The notes below the pieces were generated by a model, which did not search any database, was not told where the DNA came from, and saw only the letters and a program-made list of their open reading frames with translations. This document shows, one piece after another, positions 13,001 through 23,442 of a stretch of DNA of 64,000 bases. The stretch spans positions 20,765,298 through 20,829,297 of the forward strand of contig NC_054756.1 of NCBI RefSeq assembly GCF_018143015.1. Reading direction: 5' to 3'. Each line of letters opens with the position of its first letter. Within the stretch, counting starts at the first letter, position 1. The translations under genes and the position numbers were made by a program. Source of the DNA: Lytechinus variegatus (Eukaryota > Echinodermata > Echinoidea > Temnopleuroida > Toxopneustidae).

Positions 13001-14834
13001 GACTGGACTTTTGTGCTATATGAAGGCATTACTATAGGGTTTTAGTTTTTAGTTTTAAATAACCGGGTCTGGAGAAAAGACTATGCTTGATTCTCAATTT
13101 ACTCATAGCGCGTATATTCACAATACGTTCAGTATAATTTAAAACAACAACAAAGACTTTGATTCCACCAGTTTTAATTAACTGGGTCTGGAGACTAGGC
13201 TAGGTTCGATTCTCATTTTTATTCCACCGGAATATCATTATCGTATCTTAGTTTGGACTTATATCATAATATTTGAAACAATCGGGTCTTTGGACATATA
13301 TTATTATCTTTTGAACAACGGGTCTGGAATAAAGACTTTGGATTTATATTATGATTTTTGAAACAACAGGGTCTGGAAAAAGACTTTGGATTTATATTAT
13401 AATTTTTTAAACAACCGGGTCTGGAGAAACGACTTTGGACTTATATTATCATTTTTGAAACAATCGGGTCTGGAATAAAGACTTTAGGCTCATATGATTA
13501 TTTCTTAAACAACCGGGTCTGGAATAAAGACTTTGTACTTATATTATCATTTTTGAAACAATCGGGTCTGGAATAAAGACTTTGGACTTATATTATTATT
13601 TTTTAAACAACCGGGTCTGGAATAAAGACTTTGGATTTATATTATAATTTTTGAAACAACAGGGTCTGGAAAAAGACTTTGGATTTATATTATAATTTTT
13701 TAAACAACCGGGTCTGGAGAAACGACTTTGGACTTATATTATCATTTTTGAAACAACCGGGTCTGGAATAAAGACTTTAGGCTCATATGATTATTTCTTA
13801 AACAATCGGGTCTGGAATAAAGACTTTGGACTTATTTTATTATTTTTTAAACAACCGGGTCTGGAATAAAGACTTTGGATTTATATTATAATTTTTGAAA
13901 CAACAGGGTCTGGAAAAAGACTTTGGATTTACATTATAAAAAACAACCGGGTCTGGAGAAACGACTTTGGACTTCTATTATCATTTTTTAAACAATCGGG
14001 TCTGGAATAAAGACTTTAGGCTCATATGATTATTTCTTAAACAACCGGGTCTGGAATAAAGACTTTGGGCTCATATTATTATTTTTGAAACAACCGGGTC
14101 TGGAATAAAGACTTTGGATTTATAGTATAATTTGTTAATTAACCGGGTCAGGAAAAGAGACTTTGCACTTTTGTGCTATATGAACGCATTACTATACGAT
14201 TTTAGTTCAGAACGGATTTGCCAAAAATCCCTTCAAATTTATTACATTTGTGGGTAAAGTCATTATTACATTTGTGGGCGATCAAAAATTATTACATTTG
14301 TGGGTAAAGTGCATTATTACATTTGTGGGTGAAATTATTACATTTGTGGGTAAAGTGTTATTACATTTGTGGGCGTTATTACATTTGTGGGTAAAGTGTT
14401 ATTACATTTGTGGGCGTTATTACATTTGTGGGCGTTATTACATTTGTGGGTGCAACGACCCCTACGAAAAGCAGCATTGGCTGATAGGGTGCCCCATCCC
14501 ACGAGTGGTAAATGAAAATTAAAAAATATCGAATGTTAAATACAAATATAAAATGAAATAAACATGAAAGAGATATCGATATTGAAAAAGAATTACGGAG
14601 ATGATGCTAACCATAAAATAAAGAATTGTACGATTATCATTATGATAATTTAATAAGATATTGTTTCATCTTGTTTTTTTTCTTCCTGAGACATATGCAG
14701 GAAACTTCGATGCAAACTCGCATGTGACGATATTGTTCCCTCATCCTGTAACTGCTCGATTTGTCAGATTTCATCCTGTAACGTTCCAAAATCATGCGTC
14801 AATGAGATTTGAAGTACTCGGTATTAACAACTAA
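908..14834 (+). CDS. Discoidin (F5/8 type C) repeat protein, 3' part: six exons, 5' end outside window
   Basis: Exons 908-1019, 1866-2191, 2464-2620, 3601-3815, 7111-7263 and 14691-14834 join in frame to 369 codons including the TAA stop, each border having AG and GT. After about 37 residues of unknown cysteine-rich sequence come two discoidin domains. Domain 1 is exons 2 and 3, with WMQVQL, VTVQGR, FPGNYDKDSHVTH and the C-terminal RIHPKTFYGHIAMRMELFG. Domain 2 is exons 4 to 6, with GNFDANSHVT and VRFHPVTF; the protein stops five codons later. Discoidin domains in animal proteins usually bind phospholipids, sugars or extracellular ligands, so a secreted or cell-surface role is inferred. No signal peptide or membrane segment is visible because the 5' end is missing. 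Both domains lack the usual terminal Cys of the G-C ending. The last intron is 7.4 kb and holds a foldback transposon. Orthology to a named gene cannot be assigned. Confidence 0.85.
1866..2191 (+). CDS. Discoidin gene, exon b: N-terminal two thirds of domain 1
   Basis: The acceptor is TTTACCACAG and the donor GAG|GTAATT, with phase 0 at the end. It encodes NSCNVSGRPLGLESGALPDS, then the WIPYYSNEYQWMQVQLES block, AVTVQGR and the TITWTDY strand, in the order seen in F5/8 type C domains. An extra Cys pair lies in the first loop (SGCFGTNLHC). The open frame runs past the donor into intron to a stop near 2242. Confidence 0.88.
2464..2620 (+). CDS. Discoidin gene, exon c: C-terminal third of domain 1
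   Basis: The acceptor is TTTTATTCAAG and the donor ATTG|GTAGGT, ending in phase 1. It encodes VFPGNYDKDSHVTHMFIRPI and then FRIHPKTFYGHIAMRMELFG, the most conserved part of discoidin domains. The domain ends in LFGLGP instead of the usual L-G-C. Confidence 0.88.
3601..3815 (+). CDS. Discoidin gene, exon d: start of domain 2
   Basis: The acceptor is TTTATTTCAG and the donor AAA|GTAATC, ending in phase 0. It encodes HGCRPLLGEGLGVEDGRIPD, then SSSVWGPGHEPYRGRLN and AVHADSNKWVK. The W-V-K block stands where domain 1 has W-M-Q-V. A TTAA-flanked MITE begins only 41 bases after the donor. Confidence 0.82.
4256..4768. mobile_element. TTAA MITE (family K2), 513 bp
   Basis: It starts TTAA-AGCTTGTGTATAGTTTTG and ends with the reverse complement form ATATACACAGGCT-TTAA. 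A near-identical copy of the same length is at 34455-34967. It has no coding capacity. Confidence 0.85.
5290..5785 (-). pseudogene. Fragment of a non-LTR retrotransposon ORF1-like protein
   Basis: The minus-strand frame contains DIDSSHRTGKPG, then a Ser-rich spacer, RPIIDKLRTYCIRQSIMTAR and MKLKHTGVAIAEN. This order (D-I-x-x-S-H-R-x-G, R-P-I-I-V-K, then K-L-K-x-T-G-x-x-I-x-E-x) is the signature of the C-terminal part of LINE ORF1 or similar retroelement proteins. The frame continues towards 5290 with WSKDVRIFV. No reverse transcriptase is nearby, so it is a dead 5' or internal piece. Confidence 0.6.
5784..5960 (+). repeat. Minisatellite of about 30-33 bp, six degenerate units
   Basis: Units centre on GTCGAACATCAATTCGGCGC followed by a run of C. 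At least six are visible, each separated by C-rich spacers. It lies inside the GC-ended insertion. Confidence 0.75.
6284..6456. mobile_element. Short MITE with GGCGGCGGAAGC inverted ends
   Basis: Left AGGCGGCGGAAGC and right GCTTCCGCCGCCA form the ends, flanked by ATGCAT on both sides (duplicated target). The interior is G-run, T-rich spacer and C-run. It is inserted in the K1 MITE, whose sequence resumes on each side. Confidence 0.75.
7111..7263 (+). CDS. Discoidin gene, exon e: middle of domain 2
   Basis: The acceptor is TTTTCTAAAG and the donor AAA|GTGAGT; the 153-bp exon has phase 0 at both ends. It encodes VELNNETLVTGVISQGRANE and HISYSRDNTNWIFALED, the beta-strand blocks that follow W-x-Q-V in discoidin domains. 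In domain 1 the same segment is fused to the preceding exon, so the two domains differ by one intron. Confidence 0.82.
7527..7740 (+). repeat. Foldback outer domain, left: tandem 15-16-bp units
   Basis: There are about ten copies of CCCACAAATGTAATAA with short spacers (CG, TTTA, TTTCA, TTTTTGATCG). The right arm has the same units and spacers in reverse order and complement. Confidence 0.9.
7800..9190 (+). repeat. Foldback inner domain, left: 45-50-bp tandem units
   Basis: Around two dozen units each contain AGTCTTTATTCCAGACCCGG followed by TTGTTT and an AT-rich spacer. A longer block (AATCGAGCTTAGTC to TATAGCACAAAA) occurs twice, at about 7978-8100 and 8930-9050. Confidence 0.9.
9230..9840. 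mobile_element. TTAA MITE (family K1) in the foldback middle segment
   Basis: TTAA-AGGTCAAGTCCTCTTC at the left and GGTGGACTTGTCCT-TTAA at the right. Internal blocks TTTCATCAAAATCGGATGTA and ATCCGATTTTGATGAAATTT are mirror images, so the whole unit folds on itself. Confidence 0.85.
9845..11470 (+). repeat. Direct repeat of about 185 bp flanking a GTCTCACC element
   Basis: Blocks at about 9850-10045 and 11280-11467 share GATATCAG, GGGGATTACTTCCCG, TTGACGATCTATGA and the end AAGAGGGGATAA. The element at 10164-11241 and about 120 bases of other sequence lie between them. Confidence 0.75.
10164..11241 (+). mobile_element. GTCTCACC repeat element with internal 150-190-bp units
   Basis: Ends GTCTCACCTGCATAGCAGAG (left) and the complement of GTCTCACCTGCATCACGCGA (right). 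Inside, GGTCATTTAGGGTCAATGAA and related blocks recur every 150-190 bases. A second copy, in opposite orientation and split by the 10.2 kb element, lies at 40117-40350 plus 50557-51392. Confidence 0.8.
11750..14225 (-). repeat. Foldback inner domain, right: same units in opposite orientation
   Basis: Units with CCGGGTCTGGAATAAAGACT are nearly uniform from about 12900 to 14210. They become degenerate and widely spaced from 12600 back to about 11750. A SINE interrupts the array at 12640-12836. Confidence 0.85.
12640..12836 (-). mobile_element. Partial SINE-like repeat (TAATCCTGCCGGGTACCC type)
   Basis: It begins with (AAT)n and AGCGGTATTTATAAAGCGCC and runs to GCTGAAGGAAAAC. The block ATTAATCCTGCCGGGTACCC is shared with 46515-46670, where it is followed by a B-box-like ATTCACGACCC stretch. 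It is inserted in the foldback inner domain. Confidence 0.6.
14236..14450 (-). repeat. Foldback outer domain, right: tandem 15-16-bp units
   Basis: About ten copies of TTATTACATTTGTGGG form the mirror image of the left outer domain, including the order of spacers. The adjacent stretch (AAATCCCTTCAAATTT) also matches the left arm. Confidence 0.9.
14691..14834 (+). CDS. Discoidin gene, last coding exon: end of domain 2 and stop
   Basis: Acceptor TTCTTCCTGAG at 14690 gives phase 0 and the reading TYAGNFDANSHVTILFPHPV followed by ARFVRFHPVTF and MRFEVLGINN, then TAA. The nearer AG at 14699-14700 would shift the frame and destroy the domain, so the upstream AG is chosen. No clear AATAAA was noted in the next 200 bases. 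Confidence 0.82.
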   Translation, partial: TYAGNFDANSHVTILFPHPVTARFVRFHPVTFQNHASMRFEVLGINN

Positions 14835-15168
14835 TCTAGTTTATAACTAGTTTATAACCATATATTTTTTATAACCATAACTATTATTTTTAAATCGCCA
14901 ATACCTATTTGGACACTTTTCAGATGTTTTTCACGCTCTCCCTGAAATGCATACCCACTCACACGCACACTTATTGAAACATCAAATGCATAGAAACAAT
15001 ACACACACATATGTCAGTGGGGACTCGGTTTGTCAGTTAATGTGGGGATGTGTGTGCGTGGTGCCATGCACTCGATATCCTGAATTTAATCCACAAAACC
15101 GAGCTAATTTTTGGACATAGTAAAAACAAACGTAAACATACGCGTTAATTACTTCCCGAAATCTGACC

Positions 15169-15213
<45 letters not shown>

Positions 15214-15224
15214 CGTATTTAAAG
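14835..15224. repeat. Downstream of the discoidin stop: AT-rich with an (AT)n microsatellite
   Basis: A pure AT dinucleotide run of about 39 bases lies at 15171-15209. The remainder is AT-rich with no recognised element; it may be 3' UTR. Confidence 0.7.
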
Positions 15225-16425
15225 TAGCGGTCACACCGCCAGAACTTTGCAGGAGTGGTCCTTGAACGGTCGGGAGAAGGGGTCGAATTTCGACAACGCT
15301 CGTCACCGCGCGCAAAATGAACAAAAAAATCGAAAACACAGGCGTTGCCTTATCGGTGCACCGCTGAAGCCGGCGTTGCTTAAGCGTTGGTTTCAAACTA
15401 GCGATCGTTGTTTAGCGGTGACACCTCCATACCAACGGCAAACCAAAGTTCATCACCGCAAAGAATCGTTGCATTCAACGCCCGACACCGTTCCATCAAT
15501 CCCGTGTACGCTCGTAAAACGGATACAACCGCTATACCAAAGTTTGTGCAACATTTACTCACCGCAGCGGTAGTCCAGCTTTCAAGATTTCTGCGTTGGC
15601 CTAGCGGACCCAATCGTTCATGAACTTGCGTCTAGCGGTGCCAAACTTTGACTGGGCGTTGTTGGAGCGGGGGTTAACTTTGCAGAAGTGGAAAATTGAC
15701 CGCTCCTCTTTTGCGTCACCCGGGCATGTGGTTCCGAAATTAAGGAACATTATGCGAGTGCATGTCAGACCAAAATTTGCTTTAAAAAATGTGATTTTGT
15801 GTACAAAGTCAAGGCAAATTGCGTTTTCAACCAAAAATTATAAATGTATGATTATTGTTAGCTTTGCAGGTCTAAATATATATAATTCATGCTTTTCATG
15901 ACCTCAGAAAAGTCCCCAACAAATTTCATTGAATAAATATAAAAAACCAAATGAAAAAAATACATAATTGCAAAAAAAAACAATACATAAGAAAATGATT
16001 TGATATCGCAATTTTGTTTATGTACACTTGCTAAGAACACCACAATAAGTCTTCATACAAAAAAAAAATAGAACATTTGGAGCTTTATTTAGGGAGTTGG
16101 AGAAAAAGTGTGATTTTGCATACTAAAACACTTAAATAAGCATAATCACTTAATAGTAATTCGAAGAAAATGAATTAGTATACAATTATGTAGATTATGT
16201 CCCAGACAAGCCGCGTGCCAATTTTCGGCGCAGTCGACGGCCGAGATCTCAAGGCCCACCCCCCTGGCCATACGAACTCCCAAAATACCCCAGCCTAGAT
16301 TGGGTTAACGGTGGCCAGCTTCTGTCAAACGATGGTGAACGGTATCGGTGGTGAACTCAGCTGGAGCGGTCTTGGAGCGGTGAAAAAATAAATTCATCAC
16401 CGCTCCAGCTGAGTTCCATTACTTA
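15225..16425. mobile_element. GC-richer composite with a truncated piggyBac-like MITE
   Basis: 15225-15670 is CpG-rich and open in several frames, but no protein family is recognisable. 15715-16308 matches the intact TTAA-CCCTATC MITE at 22459-22983 over its right two thirds, ending CCAGCCTAGATTGGG-TTAA. 16350-16420 holds an inverted pair built on AACTCAGCTGGAGCGGT. Confidence 0.55.
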
Positions 16426-17888
16426 AAACATGCATATATGGATATACCATATGAAAATGTTTGAATGTGATAAAGTTATTGACACCGACATGGTTCTGGA
16501 AAGGAGAAACCCTTACCTGTCGGATGTCCCCGGTGAAAACACAATTTTTTAACACCTCGGCAAAACCCATCCTCACACGCCTTCAGCCACCCACCCACGC
16601 ACATGCTCCCCTACACAGCACACTTATATTGTTCATAATGTAGTGAGACTGACTGAGAAATCATATCTTTAATATCATTTGCGTAGTAGTATTCATGTAT
16701 AGTCTATGACTGAATAAGCCCGTTTTAACGGCCATTCTTACAGACTTCAATCTCATTACATTTGAAAAACAAATATATGCGTTGAGGACACGTTTGATGG
16801 TAGCCATTTCCTCAGAATTACAACAGCATATTACCTTGCATTAAAGATAAATAAAATAAGCAAAATCATTAATAATTTGTTATAACTGCTTCAAATGTTC
16901 ATGTTGTGCACATTCACCAAGAACATTATCATGATTTATTCTAAGGAATTCAAGATAGGTATTTTATATATATACAAGGCTAATTACATTCATTTGTATA
17001 ATTTTACACAATATTCCTCTTTTCATCCAATACAGGATTCAGCAAAAAAAAGAATTGTGAATTATTCAACACATAGTATTGCATTAATATTCAGTTGACT
17101 ACATAAACACCAATGTGATAGAGTGTATCAAAGCATTGCATGTGTACAATTATGATATTAATAGTATTTTTCTTAGTCATCAAGGAGGCCAACATTGACA
17201 TGATCATAATGATCACATGTCTCCTCACGAAGGATCAGGGATACCAATGGCTTTGACCTACTGGGCCTATGAAGAAGCCAGCATGTAAGGCTGAGATGTA
17301 TGAATGGTTTTAAAGAATGACCTATAAGTTTGGTACTTGTCAGCAATCACCTGATTTTAGGCTCTGACAATTTATTATTACTATGATTAAAAAAAGGTAC
17401 CAAAGTATGTAGCATGCCTATTGAAGTTACATTACATCACTGAGCTCTTAATCCTCTATACCTGCAAATTTACAAAATTTTGAGATGCAGAGTTTTAATT
17501 TTAGAGATATGACACATCGAGAAGCAACCCATTTTTGGCATAGAAATAGTTCTTTCCAGGAGTTAGAAGACAATTTTAAGTTGTCAAATCCATTCCTTGG
17601 ATCAAAGTAATGCAATGTTTATCAAGTGTAATACAGGAATAATGTATATACATGTACAGAAGTTTTAGTGTAATTGGTAATTGTACCAGTTGACTATGAA
17701 GATTTGAACAGTGCTTTGTGTAAATCTTAAGAACTGTGTGATTTAGAACTCAATGAGATGTAAAAATGTAAATATTTCCTTAGTCTTGATGTAAATGATC
17801 TATCTTTATTTGTGAAACTATTTTTTTTCCATTTCAAAAGTCCTAGAATGTGAATGGAATGTACATAAAGTTACAGAAAGATTGTACA
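16426..17888. other. AT-rich unique-looking DNA, nothing recognised
   Basis: No exon, RNA gene or repeat was identified. On the minus strand AATAAA occurs near 17810, so a long syntaxin 3' UTR reaching here cannot be excluded. Confidence 0.4.
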
Positions 17889-18139
17889 ACCATGGGCAGC
17901 AGAAGATCCAGGGAGGGGGGGAGCACATTTGGCCCGTGTCCCCCCCCCCTTTGAGAGCCATAATCAATATTTTTAATGCAAATATGCCACTTTTTAATAT
18001 GCAAGTGGTCCCCTCCTTGAAAGTTACAGCATATTTTTTCATATTAATATGTTGTTCATTTTTTTTTGCTTGTCCAATTTTAAATTTTCCTTGGGAGAAT
18101 GTGCCCCCCCTTTTGAAAAACCCTGGATCCACCCCTGAT
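17889..18139. mobile_element. MITE with GGATCCA / poly-G ends (family Q)
   Basis: The ends GGGCAGCAGAAGATCCAGGG and CCCTGGATCCACCCCTG enclose G-run, AT-rich middle and C-run. Related copies are at 39472-39752 and 45275-45518. Confidence 0.65.
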
Positions 18140-20619
18140 CATGGAGATATGAACACAGAAGAATATTCATGGTGTGACCAATAAAACTTTCATTTATTTG
18201 TTGCATCCAGATTGCAGTAAATTGATAGTGTTTTTTGTACAGTCAGTCATTCCAGTACTTGAAAAATTGAGATGTAAAAAAACCTTATGTTAAGATTTTA
18301 TATGAAATTATGTTCTAGAAGAAGCAACGCAGTTATTATGCTTTATGTAATTAAAAAGACAATGATGATAGTAGAATTCTTTCTTTCAAACCAATTGGTC
18401 ATATATCCTGAAGATTGTATTTCACAATTTCGGAATATGAACCCAATTGTACTGACTGATTATGGAAATTAAGAGTGCCAAAGAGACTCATATTTATAAA
18501 GCATACCATTTTCTAACGTTACAATATAAATACTTAACATATCAAAATACCTTTAATACAACACAATGCTTCGTCATACATGTACCCCTATTCAAATACA
18601 TAAACAATATACTAAAAATATATTATATATCTTCCTTAATTTACTTACATTAGATGTCATCGCTTAACATTTAATACATTTACGGTAATCATTCATGATA
18701 TACCAGTATTCACCAATCATATACAATAAACACTCTCTTTCAAATTTATTTTCAAACTGTTTGGTATAAAAAAAAATCTTCAATTAATGGTTAATTCGGA
18801 CGTTTCCTCAGAAAAGGAATCTATATATCTGTTTACAAATTCAAGTTTGATTTTATGTGCTTGAAGCTTTATGATTGAGCCCTCTCCAGGGATAAAGGAT
18901 GATTAGGTACCAAAGAAATTAAAGAAATATACCCAATGAGTGCACAGTATAACTTTACTAATTGATAACTGATCATACTAATTGTCACATATAAGTATTA
19001 AAAAAATGCTATACACAAATAATAATTCTTCTTACAGTCTAGAGCACAGTATAACAGGTTTATAACTAAAATAACTTTTACTTAGGTTGTATGGCTCGTA
19101 AATCAGAGTTTTCTTGGCTAAAGATATGGTTACGTAAATGTAAATAATAATGAAATGCTGTGTTAGTGTCTTTTCTTGAGATACAAATCTGGATATAATT
19201 ATGTATTTGGTATGTGTTATGTTATTGTTTCCACTGTTGTTTACACTTTTTACTTCTGTTTACTTCTGAAGGTTCACTTATCCAAAAGTATATTAATCCC
19301 CCCCAAAATAAGGTTAATCATTCTGAAGGCTTGTTTATGTGACAAGAAAATAAGATTCATTCATCAAAGGTTTGATAGCCTGAAACAAAGCAAGGACAGT
19401 ATAATTCTTTATTTTACCTTTTACTAAAATTTTAACATATTAATATTTTTTACCTTTGGAATAATGCATGTAATTATCGTTCTTCGCCAATGATTCCTCG
19501 GTATAACACGCATTCAGAATAACAAATCCTATTTTCTTGGAATAACGAACCTTTGGAATATCAGTAATAATAACATACCTTCTAATAGAAAAAGAAAAAA
19601 AAAATTATTCAATCTATAAAGATAATAACAGAAAGACAGTCAGAGTACATGGCCAACAAATGGTGTACACTTACAAAGGAGGTTTGAACCACCACAAGCA
19701 TAACATAACATGAATACATGTACATATACTAATTTGGCTAGAAACAAAATTTGCATTGGTACGGGATATCACATTTCCGAAGCAATTTTACTTGTAGGTC
19801 TAAGATATGTACTTTTACAAATCCCGAATCAGGTACCTGGGCAATAAAAAATCGGGTCCCCAAAAGTTGCTAGACATAAATTTTGCCATAATAACTATGA
19901 CTAGACTTGCTTAATATTCCACAAATCTTAGAGTTTTAAAATAACCAGGGTTACCATTAAAAAAAAGCAAAGTAAGAAAATCATCCAACATGGGCAGTTT
20001 TAAAGATCTACAAAAAGATGTGGTACAGATGAAAATAATCATTATGAGCTATTGATTTAGGAAGATCATCCTCAAATGCCCTCATATTTAAAAAGATAAC
20101 AAATGGATGAAACTGTTGGAATAATATTGTGTGTATACTCCAACACATATACATGCATATCTATGTGATATACATGCATATCTATGTGCAATACATGTCA
20201 AGATGTGGCTCCTTCGAATAATTAAATAAAGTGTTCATCATTTCAGTGATACTTTTACTTTTCCACAATGGTTCGTACTTGCATTATATACAATCTTTTA
20301 CAATTACTTAAAGAGTTTCTTCATTTCGTCAACAAAACTAAATTTCTTCTTAACAGAAATGTTTTTTCTACAGCAAAGTTACGTTGCGAAATGAGATATT
20401 CATACTTTTCTTTGAATGGAAACATTCTTGAATATAGACCAAAAGCTTCAGTCTCTGTTCCACTGAAATACGCTGGCTACACTACCTAGTAGTCAAATGT
20501 CAGAAATTATTAAATAAATCCCCACAAAAGACGGTTTTCTGTGACTACCCTGAGTAATACTCCACAATGCTAATGCTCATGTGAAAGATTAATTGTTTGG
20601 AAAATAGTTTTTGAGTAGT
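18140..20619. other. AT-rich intergenic DNA, nothing recognised
   Basis: No coding block stands out on either strand; only short ATACATGCATATCTATGTG duplications near 20145-20200 were noticed. Confidence 0.45.
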
Positions 20620-20995
20620 CTGGAAAAGAGAATGAGGCAAGTCCAGTATGAATCACCCCTACCCCTTCCCCATACAAAAAAAACTAATGCAGCCACATGA
20701 CAGCAGACAGTTAATTCTTATTCATCTTCCCCCCCCCCCTTCAACTCCTCAATGCAAAATAAATAATGCAGCCCCACGACATCAGACAGTTCTTTCTTGT
20801 TTACCCGTTCCTCTCCCTAAACTCCTCAATAAAAATCTATTAAAGACATTTAGACAAGACAATGAGGCAATCCAGTTAGAAATCACCCCTACCCTTTCCC
20901 CATACAAAAAAAAACTAATGCAGCCACATGACAGCAGACAGTGTTTTCTTATACGTACCCCTCAACTCCTCAATAACAAGGTCTCAAAGACATTT
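20620..20995 (+). repeat. Tandem repeat of long units
   Basis: AATGAGGCAA, AATCACCCCTACCC and ACTAATGCAGCCACATGACA recur about 230 bases apart (20630 and 20860). A third partial unit with AATGCAGCCCCACGACATCA lies between them. Confidence 0.8.
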
Positions 20996-21021
20996 ACTTG
21001 ATCCTTATTCCTAAACACATA

Positions 21022-21332
21022 AGCCCATATTCTAAAGTCGGGTTTAACTTAAACTCGGGTTTAAAGATGTGGTTTAAGTATGGGAAGCCAAAAGTATCAA
21101 TATTCTTATTAAGTTGTATGTTTCTTATGTTTAATGTGCTCTTTCCTGATGCATCAATGGTAAAGACAATCATCTATTTATAGTTCCTACACAATTATGA
21201 ATGATTTAAGAGCTGAATAAGCTGAAATATGATATCTCTACTGTTAATGATTATGTAACAATTGGCTGTCCATATATAAACCACAACTTTAAACCTGAGA
21301 TTAAGTTGAACCCGACTTCAGAATACGGGCCA
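21022..21332. mobile_element. MITE (family T), about 310 bp
   Basis: Inverted ends: CCCATATTCTAAAGTCGGGT on the left and the complement of GGCCCGTATTCTGAAGTCGG on the right. A second copy is at 36466-36774 with its middle in the opposite orientation. Confidence 0.8.
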
Positions 21333-22458
21333 TAGCATTCTGAACAGTTGGGTCAAATTTAAACGGACCACACATAACAGAGAGCATTATATACACAAAC
21401 ACATTGTGCTACAAAATAAACTTTAGGCAAAGGAAATCATAAACTTTCAGTGACTGTTAATGGCTTCTTGGTGACTGGATGAATATCCCTCGGTTGTGAT
21501 GAGTTTCTAATTTCTTCTGTAGATTCAAAATGGAATACATCACGAAAAAGCTCTTTAAACCATGAGGATTAAATGTATAACCCATGTGTATATATATAGA
21601 TAATTGAAAAGGTCTGTTTTTGTATAATACTAGCCAAATGCTCCAAATAGCATATACACAAATCAAGAATTCTATAAAGGAATTAAACATGTTATGAAAT
21701 GAACCAGTTCATACATGTAAACAAAGGTATTTTTGTTCTCCCTTGTTTCTAATTTTTCTTTAAAAAGTCTTATACCAACCATGAATGGTCAAATCAGGGT
21801 TTCTCCATCCCAAGATCACTTAAAGGGAAAACTGCCACAAATTTAAAGTTGAATGTTCAGAATTAATACAGGTATGGATTATGGGCTCTTTCAGTCCTTT
21901 CCCCAACCAATTCTATCTGAAATCTGCGAACTTAACATAATCTAATCAAGGGGGGGGGGGGTGAGATGATAAAGTACCCCTGTCAACAATAAAGCCATGG
22001 GGCTACCTTTGGCTTAATAAAATTCATCAACATTTAGGAGTTAAAGTAGTAAGTCAGGGGTTCTTTAAATTTGTCTAATTGGCTGAAAGAGCAACATATC
22101 ACATGACAAAATTGATAAAATGTTAAGATTACAATGTTAGTAACAGCAGATAAAGAAAGAAGTTTAAACGTTGTTAGAAAGATAGCATTGTACGGTGTAC
22201 ATGTATGTTAGTGCATCACTTCAAATGTGAAGGATTTTTTTTAAGAAAAGAAAAGGAAACAATGGTGCATCAAACCCTAATATTGGAAGATATTTTTTAA
22301 TGAATTTGGTTTAATACAAGCAATAGCGGTGACTGAAAATATGAAGAAAATGAAATACCAAGGATATGGTTAGCAGAAATAAAGAAAAAATTATCCGAAT
22401 AACACACCCCTATATACTTTGATCATAAAGAAAATGCCTTACATTTAAGAAATCGAAA
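21333..22458. other. AT-rich intergenic DNA, nothing recognised
   Basis: It contains one G11 tract near 21950. No exon or element was identified. Confidence 0.45.
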
Positions 22459-22983
22459 TTAACCCTATCCAGGCAGGGGGGGGGGTGGCTTGGAGGCCCC
22501 CCTCAACGATTCGCGCAATATTTTCGCAGCGCAATTTTTTTACTGTGCCGCTCGCTTACATTTTACTTTCAAGACTTGCGCAACTTTTGAGACCAGTTTT
22601 GTGTCACCTGGGTACACGGTTCCAAAATTATGCAACATTGTGTAAGTGCAGACCAAAAATTGCTCAAAAATATTTTGTGTACAAAGTTAATGTAAATTGT
22701 GTTTTCAAACAAAAATCATATATGTATGATTATTTTTTGGTTTTGGTCTAAATGTATTTTTTTTATGTTGTTTATCTCATAAGATTCCCCAACAAATTTA
22801 GAATAAATTAGCATAATCGCTTAATAGCAATTTGCATGAAATAAATTCTGATTCAGTTTTATAGATTATGTCCAAGACAACCTGCGTGCCAATTTTCGGT
22901 GCGCGATCGCGCGGCCAATGGCCGAGATCGGCCCCCCCCCGGCCATATGAACTCCCAAAATACCCCGGCCTAGATAGGGTTAA
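22459..22983. mobile_element. piggyBac-like MITE, 525 bp
   Basis: TTAA-CCCTATCCAGGC on the left and GGCCTAGATAGGG-TTAA on the right. TTAA targets with CCCT-type ends are typical of piggyBac elements; with no transposase this is a non-autonomous member by inference. Confidence 0.75.
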
Positions 22984-23442
22984 GGGAGAGTGTTTCAAAA
23001 TGCACTTTGTAAAGTTATGTATGAATTTCTGCAGAAGGTTATGGCTAGCCATATTAGTGCAAAATGTATTTGTTTGCCATAATTTGAAATAAAACTATGA
23101 GATTAAAAAAGAAGCAAGCTTGGGTTCGCATTTTGGCAGCCCATATTCAAATTAAAGTCATGCATAATGTTACAAATAGCTCAATGAAACATCCCTACAT
23201 TTATCAATGAAAACCCCCATGAATAACAAAAGAACTCACTAAAAATTAGAATTCAAATATAGATTTAAGGTTACAATTTATAATTTGGGTATACCATGCT
23301 ATCATTGTATCCAATGTTTACAAGATGTGTTAATATAACAAATCCATGTTTTCATTTACAATGTATTCATTAACAAAACTAAACAAAGTTGTTTATACAT
23401 GTATGACTTGGTGATTATACATGTAAAATAAGAATTGTGGGC

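Larger units (their letters stand above)
7523..14456. mobile_element. TU-like foldback transposon, 6.9 kb, in the last discoidin intron
   Basis: The ends are GTTACACCCAC on the left and its partner GTGGGTGCAAC on the right. Each arm has an outer domain of about 215 bp (7527-7740; 14236-14450) made of tandem CCCACAAATGTAATAA units. An inner domain follows, of 45-50-bp units with AAGTCTTTATTCCAGACCCG (reverse complemented in the right arm). The middle (about 9230-11700) carries unrelated repeats. This outer/inner/middle plan is that of the sea urchin TU foldback family; membership is inferred from architecture. GACCC on both flanks may be a target duplication. No transposase ORF is present. Confidence 0.8.

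Noticed and set aside
14699..14703. AG directly before GAAACTTCG as acceptor of the last discoidin exon
   Set aside because: It gives the wrong phase; the AG nine bases upstream keeps the domain in frame.
15145..15901. Several overlapping frames of 70-108 residues on both strands
   Set aside because: They owe their length to GC-rich composition; no domain, no splice context, and they overlap a MITE fragment and the AT microsatellite.
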